From NCBI RefSeq assembly GCF_035917235.1, contig NZ_CP108423.1:3723001-3787000 (forward strand): a stretch of DNA of 64,000 bases, in the 5' to 3' direction. Source of the DNA: Streptomyces sp. NBC_01294 (GTDB lineage: Bacteria; Actinomycetota; Actinomycetes; Streptomycetales; Streptomycetaceae). This document shows, piece after piece, positions 43,551 through 52,518 of this stretch. A model generated the notes under the pieces. It did no database searches. It saw only the letters and a program-made list of their open reading frames with translations, and was not told where the DNA came from. Numbering within the stretch: position 1 is the first letter of the stretch; the number at the start of each line of letters is the position of its first letter. The translations under genes and the position numbers were made by a program.

Positions 43551-44023
43551 GCTCCGAGCCGGTCCAACTCCTCCCCGATGGCGGCCCGCAGGGCGTCGTG
43601 GCGCGGGCCCAGCGCGTACTGCCCACCGCGCCAGTACTCCTCCCCGTACAGCCACACGGGCAGCCTGACGCGGTCGGCGGGCTCCCAGTCGTAGCGGGGC
43701 CAGACGTGGGTGTGGAGGTACGGGTCGGTGTTGCCGAGGATCTCGATGTTCACGCGGCGGAAGGCCTGGTCGAGGCGCGCGCAGGCCCGCTCGACGGCCT
43801 CGGCGAGGCGCTCGAGATCCGAGAGGTACGCGGCCCTGCGCGCCCGGGGCAGGTCGGAGAGCCGGGTGACGGCCGGGTCGTCGGTGAGCAGCACCGCGTA
43901 CCCGGGCAGGAACTGCCGGTCCCCGATGACGGCGAATCCGGAGTCGAGGCGGCGCAGGACGGTGGGGTTCTCCCCTCGGTGCGCGCTGCCGATGCGGTCG
44001 CGGCGCCAGTCGTCGTCGATCAC
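43541..44023 (-). CDS. HIT-family protein
   Basis: A 160-residue protein with the HIT-like core EILGNTDPYLHTHVWPRYDW (about residues 93-112, HxHVxPR pattern) and an earlier GFAVIGDRQFLPGYAVLLTD strand typical of HIT nucleotide hydrolases. Only two of the three usual histidines are clear, so its activity may be altered. Predicted nucleotidyl hydrolase or transferase. It is alone on the minus strand, divergent from the DUF1023 operon. Confidence 0.78.
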   Translation of the reverse strand: MIDDDWRRDRIGSAHRGENPTVLRRLDSGFAVIGDRQFLPGYAVLLTDDPAVTRLSDLPRARRAAYLSDLERLAEAVERACARLDQAFRRVNIEILGNTDPYLHTHVWPRYDWEPADRVRLPVWLYGEEYWRGGQYALGPRHDALRAAIGEELDRLGAAA

Positions 44024-44073
44024 TCCAGCACCCTAACCGACCGCCGTTGTGGCGGTGTTCGCGTATGCGGTGC

Positions 44074-44103
44074 CTCTCAGGTATCCCCCGTCATACCTGA
44101 GAG
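44074..44103. promoter_or_regulatory. Long inverted repeat upstream of hydrolase/TCS operon
   Basis: Perfect 11-base arms CTCTCAGGTAT and ATACCTGAGAG around eight bases, in the 191-base gap between the HIT gene and the DUF1023 operon. The right half, TACCTGAGAG, recurs as TACTTGAGAG at 48555-48564 before the second two-component system. A candidate response-regulator operator; a terminator is the alternative. Confidence 0.6.
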
Positions 44104-44214
44104 CTACGCGTAAACACCGCTCCATGGCGTGACGCCGACCACGGGCTCGGATTTCTAACTTCGGTAGCAGAGAGGGCCGCTGACGGCTCCTCCGGACGAC
44201 CGAGGGAACACACC

Positions 44215-45285
44215 ATGACGACGGGGACGACGGGGACGACGGGGACGGCAGGCACGGCAGGCACGGGCGGCGGTACGGCGGGGACGACCGGCGCGGCGGG
44301 GACGGCACTCGCCACCGGCCGGGCGGGGTCCGGCACGGGCGGGTCCGGCACGGGCCGGCTGCGCCGGACGCTGCTGGCCGCGCTCGTCGCCACGGCCGTG
44401 GTGTTCCCCATATCCGCCGCCGCAGCCTCCGACGTGCCCGCCCCTGTGCCCCCGGCGTTCGCCGAGGACGCCGCGCCCCAGAGCCGGTACGCCGCGAACC
44501 GCGCCAACCTGGCCGAGGCGGCCCGTATGGCCCAGGACGCCGACCGTCCGGGCCGGGCCGCCAGGCTCCGCTCCATGGAGGCGGCCGGAGCGGCGCAGTT
44601 CCTCACCTTCGACGGCCGCGGCACGGGCCGGGCCGTCGAGGTGGTCGGCGAGCTGGAGACCGCCGACCGGGTCACCGTCCTGGTGCCCGGGTCCGACACC
44701 ACGCTCGACACCTACGAAAGGTTCCGGGCCGGGGCCGTCGCCCTCCAGCAGCGCCTCCAGGCCGAGCATCCGCGCTCCGCCGTGGTCGCCTGGCTCGGGT
44801 ACGACACCCCCGGCACGGTCAGCACGACCGTCCTGACCGCCGGCCGCGCCGACGAAGCCGCCGGTGAACTGGCGCCCTTCCTGGACCGGTTGTCGACCAT
44901 GGCGGCGCCCGGCTCCCGGCTCTCCCTCCTCTGCCACTCCTACGGTTCCGTGGTCTGCGCCCGGACCGGTACCGGACCCACGGTCAGCGACATGGCCCTG
45001 TACGGCAGTCCGGGTACGGGGGCCGGATCCGCCCGGGAGCTGCCGACCGGCGCCCGCGTCTGGGCCGGGCGGGGCAGCGCCGACTGGGTGGCCAACGTCC
45101 CGCACGTCCGGCTCGGCGGGATCGGCTTCGGCACCGACCCCGTCGACCCCGCCTTCGGGGCGCGGGCCTTCACCGCCGGCGCCGCCGGGCACAGCGACTA
45201 CCTGACGCCGGGCACCGAGTCCCTCGACAGCCTGGCCGCCATCGTCCTCGGCACCACTCCCGCCCCGGAGGCCACCCATGCATGA
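44215..45285 (+). CDS. Secreted DUF1023-type alpha/beta hydrolase
   Basis: A 356-residue exported hydrolase. A strange Thr/Gly-rich leader (TTGTTGTTGTAGTAG), encoded by 9-base ACGACGGGG repeats, precedes a signal-type helix (LRRTLLAALVATAVVFPISAAAA, about 49-71). The hydrolase domain has VTVLVPGSDTTLDTYERF, WLGYDTPGT, the nucleophile LLCHSYGSVVCA (Ser about 244, Cys in place of the usual Gly before His) and ALYGSPGTG, as in DUF1023 enzymes. GAGGGA stands before the ATG, so the repeat is really translated. It overlaps the acyltransferase gene by eight bases. Confidence 0.85.
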   Translation: MTTGTTGTTGTAGTAGTGGGTAGTTGAAGTALATGRAGSGTGGSGTGRLRRTLLAALVATAVVFPISAAAASDVPAPVPPAFAEDAAPQSRYAANRANLAEAARMAQDADRPGRAARLRSMEAAGAAQFLTFDGRGTGRAVEVVGELETADRVTVLVPGSDTTLDTYERFRAGAVALQQRLQAEHPRSAVVAWLGYDTPGTVSTTVLTAGRADEAAGELAPFLDRLSTMAAPGSRLSLLCHSYGSVVCARTGTGPTVSDMALYGSPGTGAGSARELPTGARVWAGRGSADWVANVPHVRLGGIGFGTDPVDPAFGARAFTAGAAGHSDYLTPGTESLDSLAAIVLGTTPAPEATHA

Positions 45286-46540
45286 GCTCCGCGCCCGCTG
45301 GTCCGCCCTGGCGGCGGGCATCGACGCGGCCACCCCGGCCGGCCGGGACCGGACCGTGGACGCGCTGCGGGCCTTCGCGATCCTCGGTGTGGTGCTCGGC
45401 CACTGGCTGGTCACCGCCCTGACCGCCGGCGACGGGGCCCTGAGCGCCGACAGCCCACTCACGTACATGGCCTGGCTGGCCCCGGTGTCCTGGGTGTTCC
45501 AGACGCTGGCCGTCTTCTTCCTGGTCGGCGGCCACGTCGCTGCCCGGGGCTACGCAACGGCGCGCGAGCGGGGACTCTCGTACGGCACCTGGGTCGGGCA
45601 GCGGCTGGGGCGGCTGTTCCGTCCGGTCGCCGCGGTGCTCGTCCTGTGGGTGGTGGTGGCGGGCGGCATGCTGATCGGCGGGGCGGAGCTGGACACCGTC
45701 CGGACGCTGGTCAAGCTGGTCCTGTCGCCGCTGTGGTTCCTGCTGGTGTTCGCCGCGCTCACCGCCGCGACGCCGCTCGTGGCCCGGCTCAACCCGCTGT
45801 GGCCACTGGCCGTGGTGGCCGGCGTCGACGTGTGGCGCTTCGGGCTCGGCGGGCCCGAGTGGGTCGGCTGGGTCAATGTGGCCGCCGGCTGGCTCGTCCC
45901 CTTCACGATGGGCGCCGCCTGGTCCCGCGGGGCCTTCGCCCGCCGCGGGCCGGCGCTGGTGCTCCTCGGTGCGGGCACCGCGGCCACGGTCGCGCTGATC
46001 CTGTGGGGCGGGTACCCGGCTTCCATGGTGGGTGTTCCCGGGGCCCCGATATCGAATCTGAACCCGCCGACGCTCGCCACAGTCGCGTTCGGACTGGCCC
46101 AGTGCGGGCTGGCGCTGCTGGTGCGCGAGCCGCTGGCCCGGGCCATGCAACGGCCGGGAGCCTGGGCGAAGGTGGCCCTGGTGAACCTCTCCGCCATGAC
46201 GGTCTTCCTGTGGCACCAGACCGCCATGATGGCCGTCACCGCCCTCGGGCTGCTGGTCTCGGCCGACCTTCCCGGACTGCACACCGTGCCCGACTCGGTG
46301 GGCTGGATAGCGGCCCGACTGCTGTGGCTTCCGGTGTTCGCCGCGGCACTGGCGCTCTGCTGGGCGGCGTTCCGTACGTACGAACAGACCTCCCGGCGTC
46401 CGAAGCCCGGCCCCGCCATGGCCCAAACCGCCCCCACCGCCCCCACCGCCCCCACCGCCCCCACCTCCACCGCAGACGTCCCCCGCCCCCGGACGGCCGC
46501 CGCCACCAAGGAAATCGCCCATGTCCAGGGCCGGCCTTAG
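45278..46540 (+). CDS. Membrane acyltransferase (acyltransferase 3 family)
   Basis: A 420-residue integral membrane protein with about ten helices. The family His and Arg are in RTVDALRAFAILGVVLGHWL (about residues 24-43) and FFLVGGHVAARGYATARE; LVNLSAMTVFLWHQTAMMAV lies near residue 310. Members O-acylate cell-surface sugars, lipids or antibiotics. The cytoplasmic tail has an APT repeat encoded by 9-base units. It overlaps the hydrolase and the sensor kinase, forming one operon. Confidence 0.9.
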   Translation: MHELRARWSALAAGIDAATPAGRDRTVDALRAFAILGVVLGHWLVTALTAGDGALSADSPLTYMAWLAPVSWVFQTLAVFFLVGGHVAARGYATARERGLSYGTWVGQRLGRLFRPVAAVLVLWVVVAGGMLIGGAELDTVRTLVKLVLSPLWFLLVFAALTAATPLVARLNPLWPLAVVAGVDVWRFGLGGPEWVGWVNVAAGWLVPFTMGAAWSRGAFARRGPALVLLGAGTAATVALILWGGYPASMVGVPGAPISNLNPPTLATVAFGLAQCGLALLVREPLARAMQRPGAWAKVALVNLSAMTVFLWHQTAMMAVTALGLLVSADLPGLHTVPDSVGWIAARLLWLPVFAAALALCWAAFRTYEQTSRRPKPGPAMAQTAPTAPTAPTAPTSTADVPRPRTAAATKEIAHVQGRP

Positions 46541-47873
46541 CCTGAACGACGTGAACCAGCAGACCGCACCGCCCACCGCCGAGCACCGCAACGACCTGCC
46601 GCGCGGCCTGGCCCGGGAGCTGTTCACCGTGAAGCGGGATCCCCTCCCGAAGATGTCCCGGCCGCGCTGGATTGCCTGGCTGCCGCATGTGATCCTCGGC
46701 TACGCGGCCATACCCAGCGGTGTCCTGACGGGGATGCAGCTGAACGACCACTACAAAGTCTTCGGCGCGGCCGTGCTGGGACTGTCGCTGCTGACGTCCG
46801 CGTCCGTCCTGCTCAGCATGTTCCGGCCGATCGCCGCCTGGTGGCTCGGCCTCGTCACCGCGGCTCTCGTCGCCTGGGTCATCCACGACCACGTCGGTCA
46901 CGGACAGTCCTGGCCCTGGACGCCCGCCGGGCCGTTCACGCTCGCGCCGCTGATCCTGATGGTCGCCCTGCGCGTGCCGCCCCGGGTGACCGTCTGGGTC
47001 ATCGGCATCACGCTCGCCCTCTCCGGGCTGGCCGAGGCCGTCCTCAGACCGCCGCAGAGCGGGACGATCCTCGCGGGCGTGGCCATCCTCTTCGGGTTCG
47101 TGGGAATCCTCGGCTACGCCCTGCGGGCCACCCGCCTGGCCCGCGGCAAACTCGTCGAGCAGGAGACCCTGACCGAGGAGGAGCGGGCCCGGCGCACGCT
47201 GCTCGAGGAGCGCAGCCGGATCGCCCGCGAACTGCACGACGTCGTCGCGCACCACATGTCGGTGATCTCCATCCAGGCGCAGGTCGCCCCGCACCTCGTG
47301 GAGAACCCGTCCGAGGAACTCAAGGAGAACCTGGCCGGCATCCGGGAGAACGCGCTGGAAGCTCTCACGGAGCTGCGGCGGGTGCTGGGCGTGCTGCGCT
47401 CGGAACAGCCCGACGATCCCGCGAACCCCCATCATCCGCAGCCCACCCTCGCCGAGCTGGACGGCCTCGTGGACAACGTGCGGGGGGCCGGTCTGGACGT
47501 GACCACCGAGACCGCGGGCATCCGGCGCCCGCTGACCCCGGGCGTGGAGCTCACCGCGTACCGGATCGTGCAGGAGGCGCTGAGCAACTGCCTGCGCCAC
47601 GCACCCGGTTCGCGGGTGGAGGTCGGCGTCGCGTACGGCCCGCGGGACCTGCACCTGTGCATTTCCAACACCGCGCCCACCCGGCCGGCCCCGCCCTCGC
47701 ACGGGGCGGGACACGGACTGCTGGGGATGCGGGAGCGGGCAGGCATGCTGGGAGGCGAACTGGCGGCGGGTCCGCGCCCCGACGGCGGGTACGAGGTGAG
47801 CGCCGTCCTCCCGATGGATCCGCAGGGCCTGCCCGCCGGGCCCGCCCCCGAGAGTAAGAAGATGGCCCCATGA
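46521..47873 (+). CDS. NarL-type sensor histidine kinase, first system
   Basis: A 450-residue membrane kinase. About six hydrophobic segments (70-200) with no large outer loop suggest intramembrane sensing. HisKA_3 dimerisation domain: RSRIARELHDVVAHHMSVIS, phospho-His in LHDVV (about residue 238). The HATPase end shows ELTAYRIVQEALSNCLRHAP and GHGLLGMRERAGMLGGEL. It overlaps the acyltransferase gene by 20 bases and the regulator by ATGA. Strongly similar to the second kinase below. Confidence 0.93.
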   Translation: MSRAGLSLNDVNQQTAPPTAEHRNDLPRGLARELFTVKRDPLPKMSRPRWIAWLPHVILGYAAIPSGVLTGMQLNDHYKVFGAAVLGLSLLTSASVLLSMFRPIAAWWLGLVTAALVAWVIHDHVGHGQSWPWTPAGPFTLAPLILMVALRVPPRVTVWVIGITLALSGLAEAVLRPPQSGTILAGVAILFGFVGILGYALRATRLARGKLVEQETLTEEERARRTLLEERSRIARELHDVVAHHMSVISIQAQVAPHLVENPSEELKENLAGIRENALEALTELRRVLGVLRSEQPDDPANPHHPQPTLAELDGLVDNVRGAGLDVTTETAGIRRPLTPGVELTAYRIVQEALSNCLRHAPGSRVEVGVAYGPRDLHLCISNTAPTRPAPPSHGAGHGLLGMRERAGMLGGELAAGPRPDGGYEVSAVLPMDPQGLPAGPAPESKKMAP

Positions 47874-48541
47874 GCTCCCCGATCAAGGTGATGATCGCCG
47901 ACGACCAGATGATGGTCCGGCAGGGCTTCACCGTGCTCCTCAACGCGCAGCCCGACATCGAGGTCGTGGGACAGGCGGTGGACGGGGCCGACGCCGTGGC
48001 GAAGGTCTCCGAGCTGGCCCCGGACGTGGTTCTGATGGACATCCGCATGCCGGGGATGGGTGGCATCGAGGCCACGTCCGTGATCACGAGCGGGCCCGAT
48101 GCCGCCGTGAAGGTGCTGGTGCTGACCACCTTCGACCTCGACGAGTACGTGTACGAGGCCCTGCGGGCCGGGGCCTCCGGGTTCCTGCTCAAAGACGCGT
48201 CGGCCGACCAGCTCGCCGAAGCGGTGCGGGTGGTGGCGGCCGGTGAGGCGCTGCTCTCGCCGAACATCACGAAGCGGCTGATCACGGAGTTCTCGCGGCT
48301 GGGCGCGCCGCGCGCGCCCTCGCGGGCCCGCATCGACGAACTGACCGAGCGGGAGACCGAGGTGCTGTCGCTGATCGCCCAGGGCCTGTCCAATGCGGAG
48401 ATCTCGGAGCACCTGGTCCTGGCCGAGCAGACGGTGAAGACCCATGTGAGCCGGATCCTGGTGAAACTGGGGCTGCGGGACCGGACGCAGGCGGCCGTTT
48501 TCGCGTACGAGACGGGTCTGATCCGCCCGACGGGCTACTGA
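47870..48541 (+). CDS. NarL/LuxR-family response regulator, first system
   Basis: A 223-residue regulator. The receiver has IKVMIADDQMMVRQGF, VVLMDIRMPGMGG (phospho-Asp about residue 57), LTTFDLDEYV and LLKDASADQL (Lys). The C-terminal HTH_LuxR has ELTEREEVLSLIAQGLSN-like sequence, HLVLAEQTVKTHVSRILVKL. It overlaps the kinase by ATGA. The protein is nearly the same over long stretches as the second regulator, so cross-talk is possible. Confidence 0.95.
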   Translation: MSSPIKVMIADDQMMVRQGFTVLLNAQPDIEVVGQAVDGADAVAKVSELAPDVVLMDIRMPGMGGIEATSVITSGPDAAVKVLVLTTFDLDEYVYEALRAGASGFLLKDASADQLAEAVRVVAAGEALLSPNITKRLITEFSRLGAPRAPSRARIDELTERETEVLSLIAQGLSNAEISEHLVLAEQTVKTHVSRILVKLGLRDRTQAAVFAYETGLIRPTGY

Positions 48542-48554
48542 CGGGCCCGTGTAG

Positions 48555-48564
48555 TACTTGAGAG
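48555..48564 (+). promoter_or_regulatory. TACTTGAGAG half-site before second TCS
   Basis: Nine of ten bases match the right arm of the inverted repeat at 44074-44103. It is followed by a GGGATATCCC palindrome and lies 66 bases before the second kinase. No full inverted repeat is present here. Confidence 0.4.
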
Positions 48565-48629
48565 GGACCCCGGGATATCCCCATCAGCGGCGACGCAGAC
48601 GACGGCGGTCCGGACCTACGGTGGTGTGT

Positions 48630-49973
48630 ATGACCGAGACGACCACCGGGGGGACAGCCCGGACGCCTGAAATCCGAATTGCATCGGAGGTGATCGCGAC
48701 CCTGCGCAAGGACCTCATCACCGATGCCTTCGCCTACCGGCCGCTGCCGCTGGTGCAGACCCCCGGCCGCATCGCGCGAAGGCTTCCCCAGGGGATCCGG
48801 CGGTACGCACCGTACAAACGCCATGTGGCGGTGGCAGCCCTGGCCTTCTTCGTCGGGCTGGTCACGCTCAACACACAGTCGGGCGCTTGGGGCGATCTCG
48901 GGCAGATCACCATGGCGCTGCTGGCCGCGACTCCCGTCCTCATGACGCTGGTGCGGCCGGTCGGCGCGTGGTGGGCGGCCATGGTGATGACGGTGGTGCT
49001 GGCCGGCGTCAGCGGTGGCTACAACTGGCCGTGGACCGGCGGCAGCTTCCTGTCGTACATCGCGGTCATGGTCCTGGTCACGCTGCGGACCGGGCCCCGG
49101 GTGGCGGCCTGGATGTGGGCGCTCACCCTCGCGCTGGGAACGGCGATCTCCATCCTGTTCAACGGCCAGTGGGGTTCGAACCTGCCGGAGATGGCGGTGA
49201 CCTCGGCCTTCGCCCTGGCGATCGCCAGCAGCATCCAGATACGCCGGCACGCGAAGGCGGAGGTGAGCGCACAGCAGGAGGTCACGGCCGTCGAGCGGGA
49301 CAAGCGGACGCTGCTGGAGGAGCGGACCACGATCGCCCGGGAGTTGCACGACGTGGTGGCCCACCACATGTCGGTGGTGGCGATCCAGGCGGAGGCCGCT
49401 CCGTACCGGGTGAAGAACCCGCCGCCGGAGCTGGAGGCGGCGTTCGTCACCATCCGGGAGAACGCGGTGGCTGCCCTGACGGAGCTGCGGCGGGTCCTGG
49501 GTGTGGTGCGCTCCGCCGACTACGAGGCTCCGGACGCCCCGCAGCCGACGCTGGCCTCGCTGGACGGGCTCCTCGCCAATGTGCGGGAGGCCGGGCTGCA
49601 TGTGGAGAAGACGGTCACGGGCGCGGTGCGGGAGCTGCCGCAGGGCGTGGAGCTGTCGGCGTACCGGATCATCCAGGAGGCCCTGAGCAACACCCTGCGG
49701 CACGCGCCGGGCGCGGCGGCCGGGGTGGAGGTGTCCTACGTGCTGGGCGGCCTGGGGATACGGATCGTCAATGAGGCGGCGACCGGGGATGCGCGGCCCT
49801 CGCCGGGGGCCGGGCACGGGATCACCGGAATGCGGGAGCGGGTGGCCATGCTGGAGGGGGAGATGACGGCCGGACGGACGGCCGCGGGCGGGTACGAGGT
49901 GTCGGTGTTCATACCGGTGCCCATCCGTCCGGAGCCGGTGACGGAGCCGGATCCGCGGGAGGGCTCGGTATGA
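48630..49973 (+). CDS. NarL-type sensor histidine kinase, second system
   Basis: A 447-residue kinase paralogous to the one just upstream. Similar N-terminal region with about five helices (VAVAALAFFVGLVTL, AWWAAMVMTVVLAGVSGGYN), phospho-His in ARELHDVVAHHMSVVAIQAE (about residue 242), ATPase motifs ELSAYRIIQEALSNTLRHAP and GHGITGMRERVAMLEGEM. ATG at 48630, 89 bases after the first regulator, so it may be transcribed separately. ATGA overlap with its own regulator. Confidence 0.93.
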   Translation: MTETTTGGTARTPEIRIASEVIATLRKDLITDAFAYRPLPLVQTPGRIARRLPQGIRRYAPYKRHVAVAALAFFVGLVTLNTQSGAWGDLGQITMALLAATPVLMTLVRPVGAWWAAMVMTVVLAGVSGGYNWPWTGGSFLSYIAVMVLVTLRTGPRVAAWMWALTLALGTAISILFNGQWGSNLPEMAVTSAFALAIASSIQIRRHAKAEVSAQQEVTAVERDKRTLLEERTTIARELHDVVAHHMSVVAIQAEAAPYRVKNPPPELEAAFVTIRENAVAALTELRRVLGVVRSADYEAPDAPQPTLASLDGLLANVREAGLHVEKTVTGAVRELPQGVELSAYRIIQEALSNTLRHAPGAAAGVEVSYVLGGLGIRIVNEAATGDARPSPGAGHGITGMRERVAMLEGEMTAGRTAAGGYEVSVFIPVPIRPEPVTEPDPREGSV

Positions 49974-50629
49974 CGATCAGGGTGCTGATCGTCGATGACC
50001 AGATGATGGTGCGCGAGGGCTTCTCCGTCCTGCTGAACGCCATGGACGGCATCGAAGTGATCGGCGAGGCGGTCGACGGCCGGGAGGCCATCACCCAGGT
50101 GGCGGCGCTGCGGCCGGACGTGGTGCTGATGGACATCCGGATGCCGCAGATGAACGGCCTGGAGGCGACGCGGGAGATCGTGGCCTCGGACACGGACGCG
50201 AAGGTGCTGGTCCTGACGACCTTCGACCTCGACGAGTACGTGTACCAGGCGCTGCGGGCCGGGGCCTCCGGGTTCCTCCTCAAGGACGCGTCGGCCCGTC
50301 AGCTGGCGGACGGGGTACGGGTGGTGGCGGCCGGCGAGGCCCTGTTGGCGCCCTCGGTGACCAAGCGGCTGATAGCGGAGTTCTCGAAGATCTCCGAGGC
50401 GCGCAAGCTCGCGGACCCGGCGGGAGTGGGTGAACTGACGGAGCGGGAGACGGAGGTGCTGATCCTGATCGCGCAGGGGCTGTCCAACGCGGAGATAGCG
50501 AACCGGCTGATCGTCGCGGAGTCCACGATCAAGACCCATGTCAGCCGGATCCTGGTGAAGCTGGGGCTACGCGACCGGACGCAGGCGGCGGTGTTCGCCT
50601 ACGAGACCCGCCTCGTGACACCGGCCTGA
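49970..50629 (+). CDS. NarL/LuxR-family response regulator, second system
   Basis: A 219-residue regulator, clearly a duplicate of the first: MTIRVLIVDDQMMVREGF, VVLMDIRMPQMNG (phospho-Asp), LTTFDLDEYVYQALRAGASG, LLKDASARQLADG, then the LuxR HTH (RLIVAESTIKTHVSRILVKL). It overlaps its kinase by ATGA. The target genes are not visible; the adjacent P450 gene follows 29 bases later and could be one. Confidence 0.95.
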   Translation: MTIRVLIVDDQMMVREGFSVLLNAMDGIEVIGEAVDGREAITQVAALRPDVVLMDIRMPQMNGLEATREIVASDTDAKVLVLTTFDLDEYVYQALRAGASGFLLKDASARQLADGVRVVAAGEALLAPSVTKRLIAEFSKISEARKLADPAGVGELTERETEVLILIAQGLSNAEIANRLIVAESTIKTHVSRILVKLGLRDRTQAAVFAYETRLVTPA

Positions 50630-50658
50630 TCCGGCGGGACAGCGCTTAGTCTGCGGGG

Positions 50659-51867
50659 ATGGGCTTTGATCCGTGGGATGCCGCGTTCGTCGCCGATCCG
50701 TATCCGGCGTACCGGGAGTTGCGGGAGCAGGGGCGGGCCGTGTGGTGTGAGGCCACCGGGCAGTGGCTGGTGCCGCACTACGCCGATGTGAGTGCGCTGC
50801 TGCGGGACCGGCGGCTGGGGCGGACCTACCTCCACCGGTTCTCGCACGAGGAGTTCGGGCGGCAGGCGCCGCCGCCGGAGCACGAGCCGTTCCACGTGCT
50901 CAACGGCAACGGCCTGCTGGACCTGGAGGATCCCGCGCACGCGCGGGTGCGCAGGCTGGTGGCGAAGGCCTTCACTCCGCGCACGGTGGAGCAGCTCGTG
51001 CCCGCCGTGCGGCGGCTGGCCCAAGGCCTGGTGGGACAGTTGCTCGCGGACGGCGGCGGGGATCTGCTCACCACCGTCGCCGAGCCGCTGCCGGTGGCCG
51101 TGATCGCCGAGCTGCTCGGCGTGCCGGAGGCGGACCGGGGGCCGCTGCGGCCCTGGTCGGCGGACATCTGCGGGATGTTCGAACTCCGTCCGGACGAGGA
51201 GACGGCGCGGCGGGCGGTACGGGCGAGCATCGAGTTCAGCGACTACCTGCGGGATCTGATCGCCGAGCGGCGCAAGAACCCGGGCGAGGATTTGATCTCC
51301 GGGCTGATCGCCGCCCACGACGAGGAGGGCCGGCTCAGCGAGCAGGAGATGATCTCCACCTGCGTCCTGCTGCTGAATGCCGGACACGAGGCCACCGTCA
51401 ACACCACCGTCAACGGGTGGTGGGCGCTGTTCCGCAATCCCGGGCAGCTCGCCGCGCTCCGCGAAAACCGCGATCCCGAAAAGTTGTCCACAGCTGTGGA
51501 TGAACTCATGCGGTACGACACTCCCCTCCAGATGTTCGAGCGCTGGGTGCTCGACGACATCCGGATCGGGGACACCGAGATCCCCCGCGGAGCCGAAATC
51601 GCACTGTTGTTCGGGTCGGCGAACCGGGATCCCGCTCGGTTCGAGGATCCCGACGTGCTGGACCTCGTACGGGCCGACAATCCGCACCTGAGCTTCGGGG
51701 CCGGGATCCACTACTGCCTGGGGGCGCCACTGGCGCGGCGGGAGCTGGAGGCCTCGTTCGGCGCACTGCTGGCGGACGGAGTCCCGCCTCTGCGGCTCGT
51801 CGAGGAGCCGCAGTGGCAGGACGGCTACGTCATCCGGGGGCTGAAGCAGCTGCTCGTCGCGTTCTAG
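50659..51867 (+). CDS. Cytochrome P450
   Basis: A 402-residue soluble bacterial P450. The heme-binding loop is LSFGAGIHYCLGAPLARREL (Cys about residue 355), the I-helix is LLLNAGHEATVNTTVN with Glu-Ala-Thr in place of the usual Glu-Thr at that position, and the ExxR is in AVDELMRYD. The N-terminal FDPWDAAFVADPYPAYRELR is typical of the CYP105/107 families. The oxidation substrate is unknown. It ends four bases inside the converging hypothetical gene. No ferredoxin gene is next to it. Confidence 0.95.
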   Translation: MGFDPWDAAFVADPYPAYRELREQGRAVWCEATGQWLVPHYADVSALLRDRRLGRTYLHRFSHEEFGRQAPPPEHEPFHVLNGNGLLDLEDPAHARVRRLVAKAFTPRTVEQLVPAVRRLAQGLVGQLLADGGGDLLTTVAEPLPVAVIAELLGVPEADRGPLRPWSADICGMFELRPDEETARRAVRASIEFSDYLRDLIAERRKNPGEDLISGLIAAHDEEGRLSEQEMISTCVLLLNAGHEATVNTTVNGWWALFRNPGQLAALRENRDPEKLSTAVDELMRYDTPLQMFERWVLDDIRIGDTEIPRGAEIALLFGSANRDPARFEDPDVLDLVRADNPHLSFGAGIHYCLGAPLARRELEASFGALLADGVPPLRLVEEPQWQDGYVIRGLKQLLVAF

Positions 51868-52518
51868 GCGACGGCGACCGGGCGGGCCCGGAGCCAAGGC
51901 GTCAGCGCGCCGCCTCCCGCGCGCGGGACGGGCGTAACCCACGGCGCGGGAGTGCGGGGCCCACAGGATCCCGCCCACCGCCGGGTCGCCCGCCAGCCGC
52001 ACCACCTGCACGGAGGGGGCCGGCGTCGCCGTACGGGGCCACGCGCGGGGCGGCAGGACCCGCCGGCCCAGTACACCCAGGGTCAGCACGTGCCGCCCGT
52101 CCTCCAGGACCAGCACCGGCGGGCGCCACCGCGCACGGACCACCACGGCCTCGTACGGGGTCCAGCGCACCGCCGGGTCCCGCAGCACCCGCCGGACCCG
52201 CCGCACGGCAGCCAGCTCCCGCACCCCGAGCGCCACCGGACTCAGCAGCACCACCAGCGAAACCACCAGCAGCATCACCGGCCGGGTGAGCGCGGCAGCG
52301 ACCACCGCCGGCCAGCAGAGCACCGGCAGCAGGCACAGGAGCAGCCCGTCCCGCCGCCAGTCCCCCAGCGCGTCCCGCAGCCCCGCCGCGTCCCCGATCG
52401 CCGCGTCACCCAGCGGCGGCGCGTCACCCAGCGCCGACGCGCCCGGCACCACCGCACCCGGCACCGGCACCGGCGCCGCCGCGTCCCCGGTCCCCCGCTC
52501 GTCCCGCCCCCGCGTCAT
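51864..52518 (-). CDS. Membrane protein of unknown function, probable frameshift near 3' end
   Basis: Starts at ATG 52518 (MTRGRDERGTGD), overlapping the upstream gene by ATGA. Two helices (LLLCLLPVLCWPAVVAAAL, PVMLLVVSLVVLLSPVALGV) lead to a soluble beta-rich part (WTPYEAVVVRARWRPPVLVL, SVQVVRLAGDPAVGGILWAP). That frame has no stop before 50599, deep in the antisense of the P450. Between about 51895 and 51945 GC bias moves to the neighbouring frame, which ends cleanly LTPWLRARPVAVA-stop at 51866-51864. A real frameshift, sequence error or unusual end are all possible. Confidence 0.6.
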
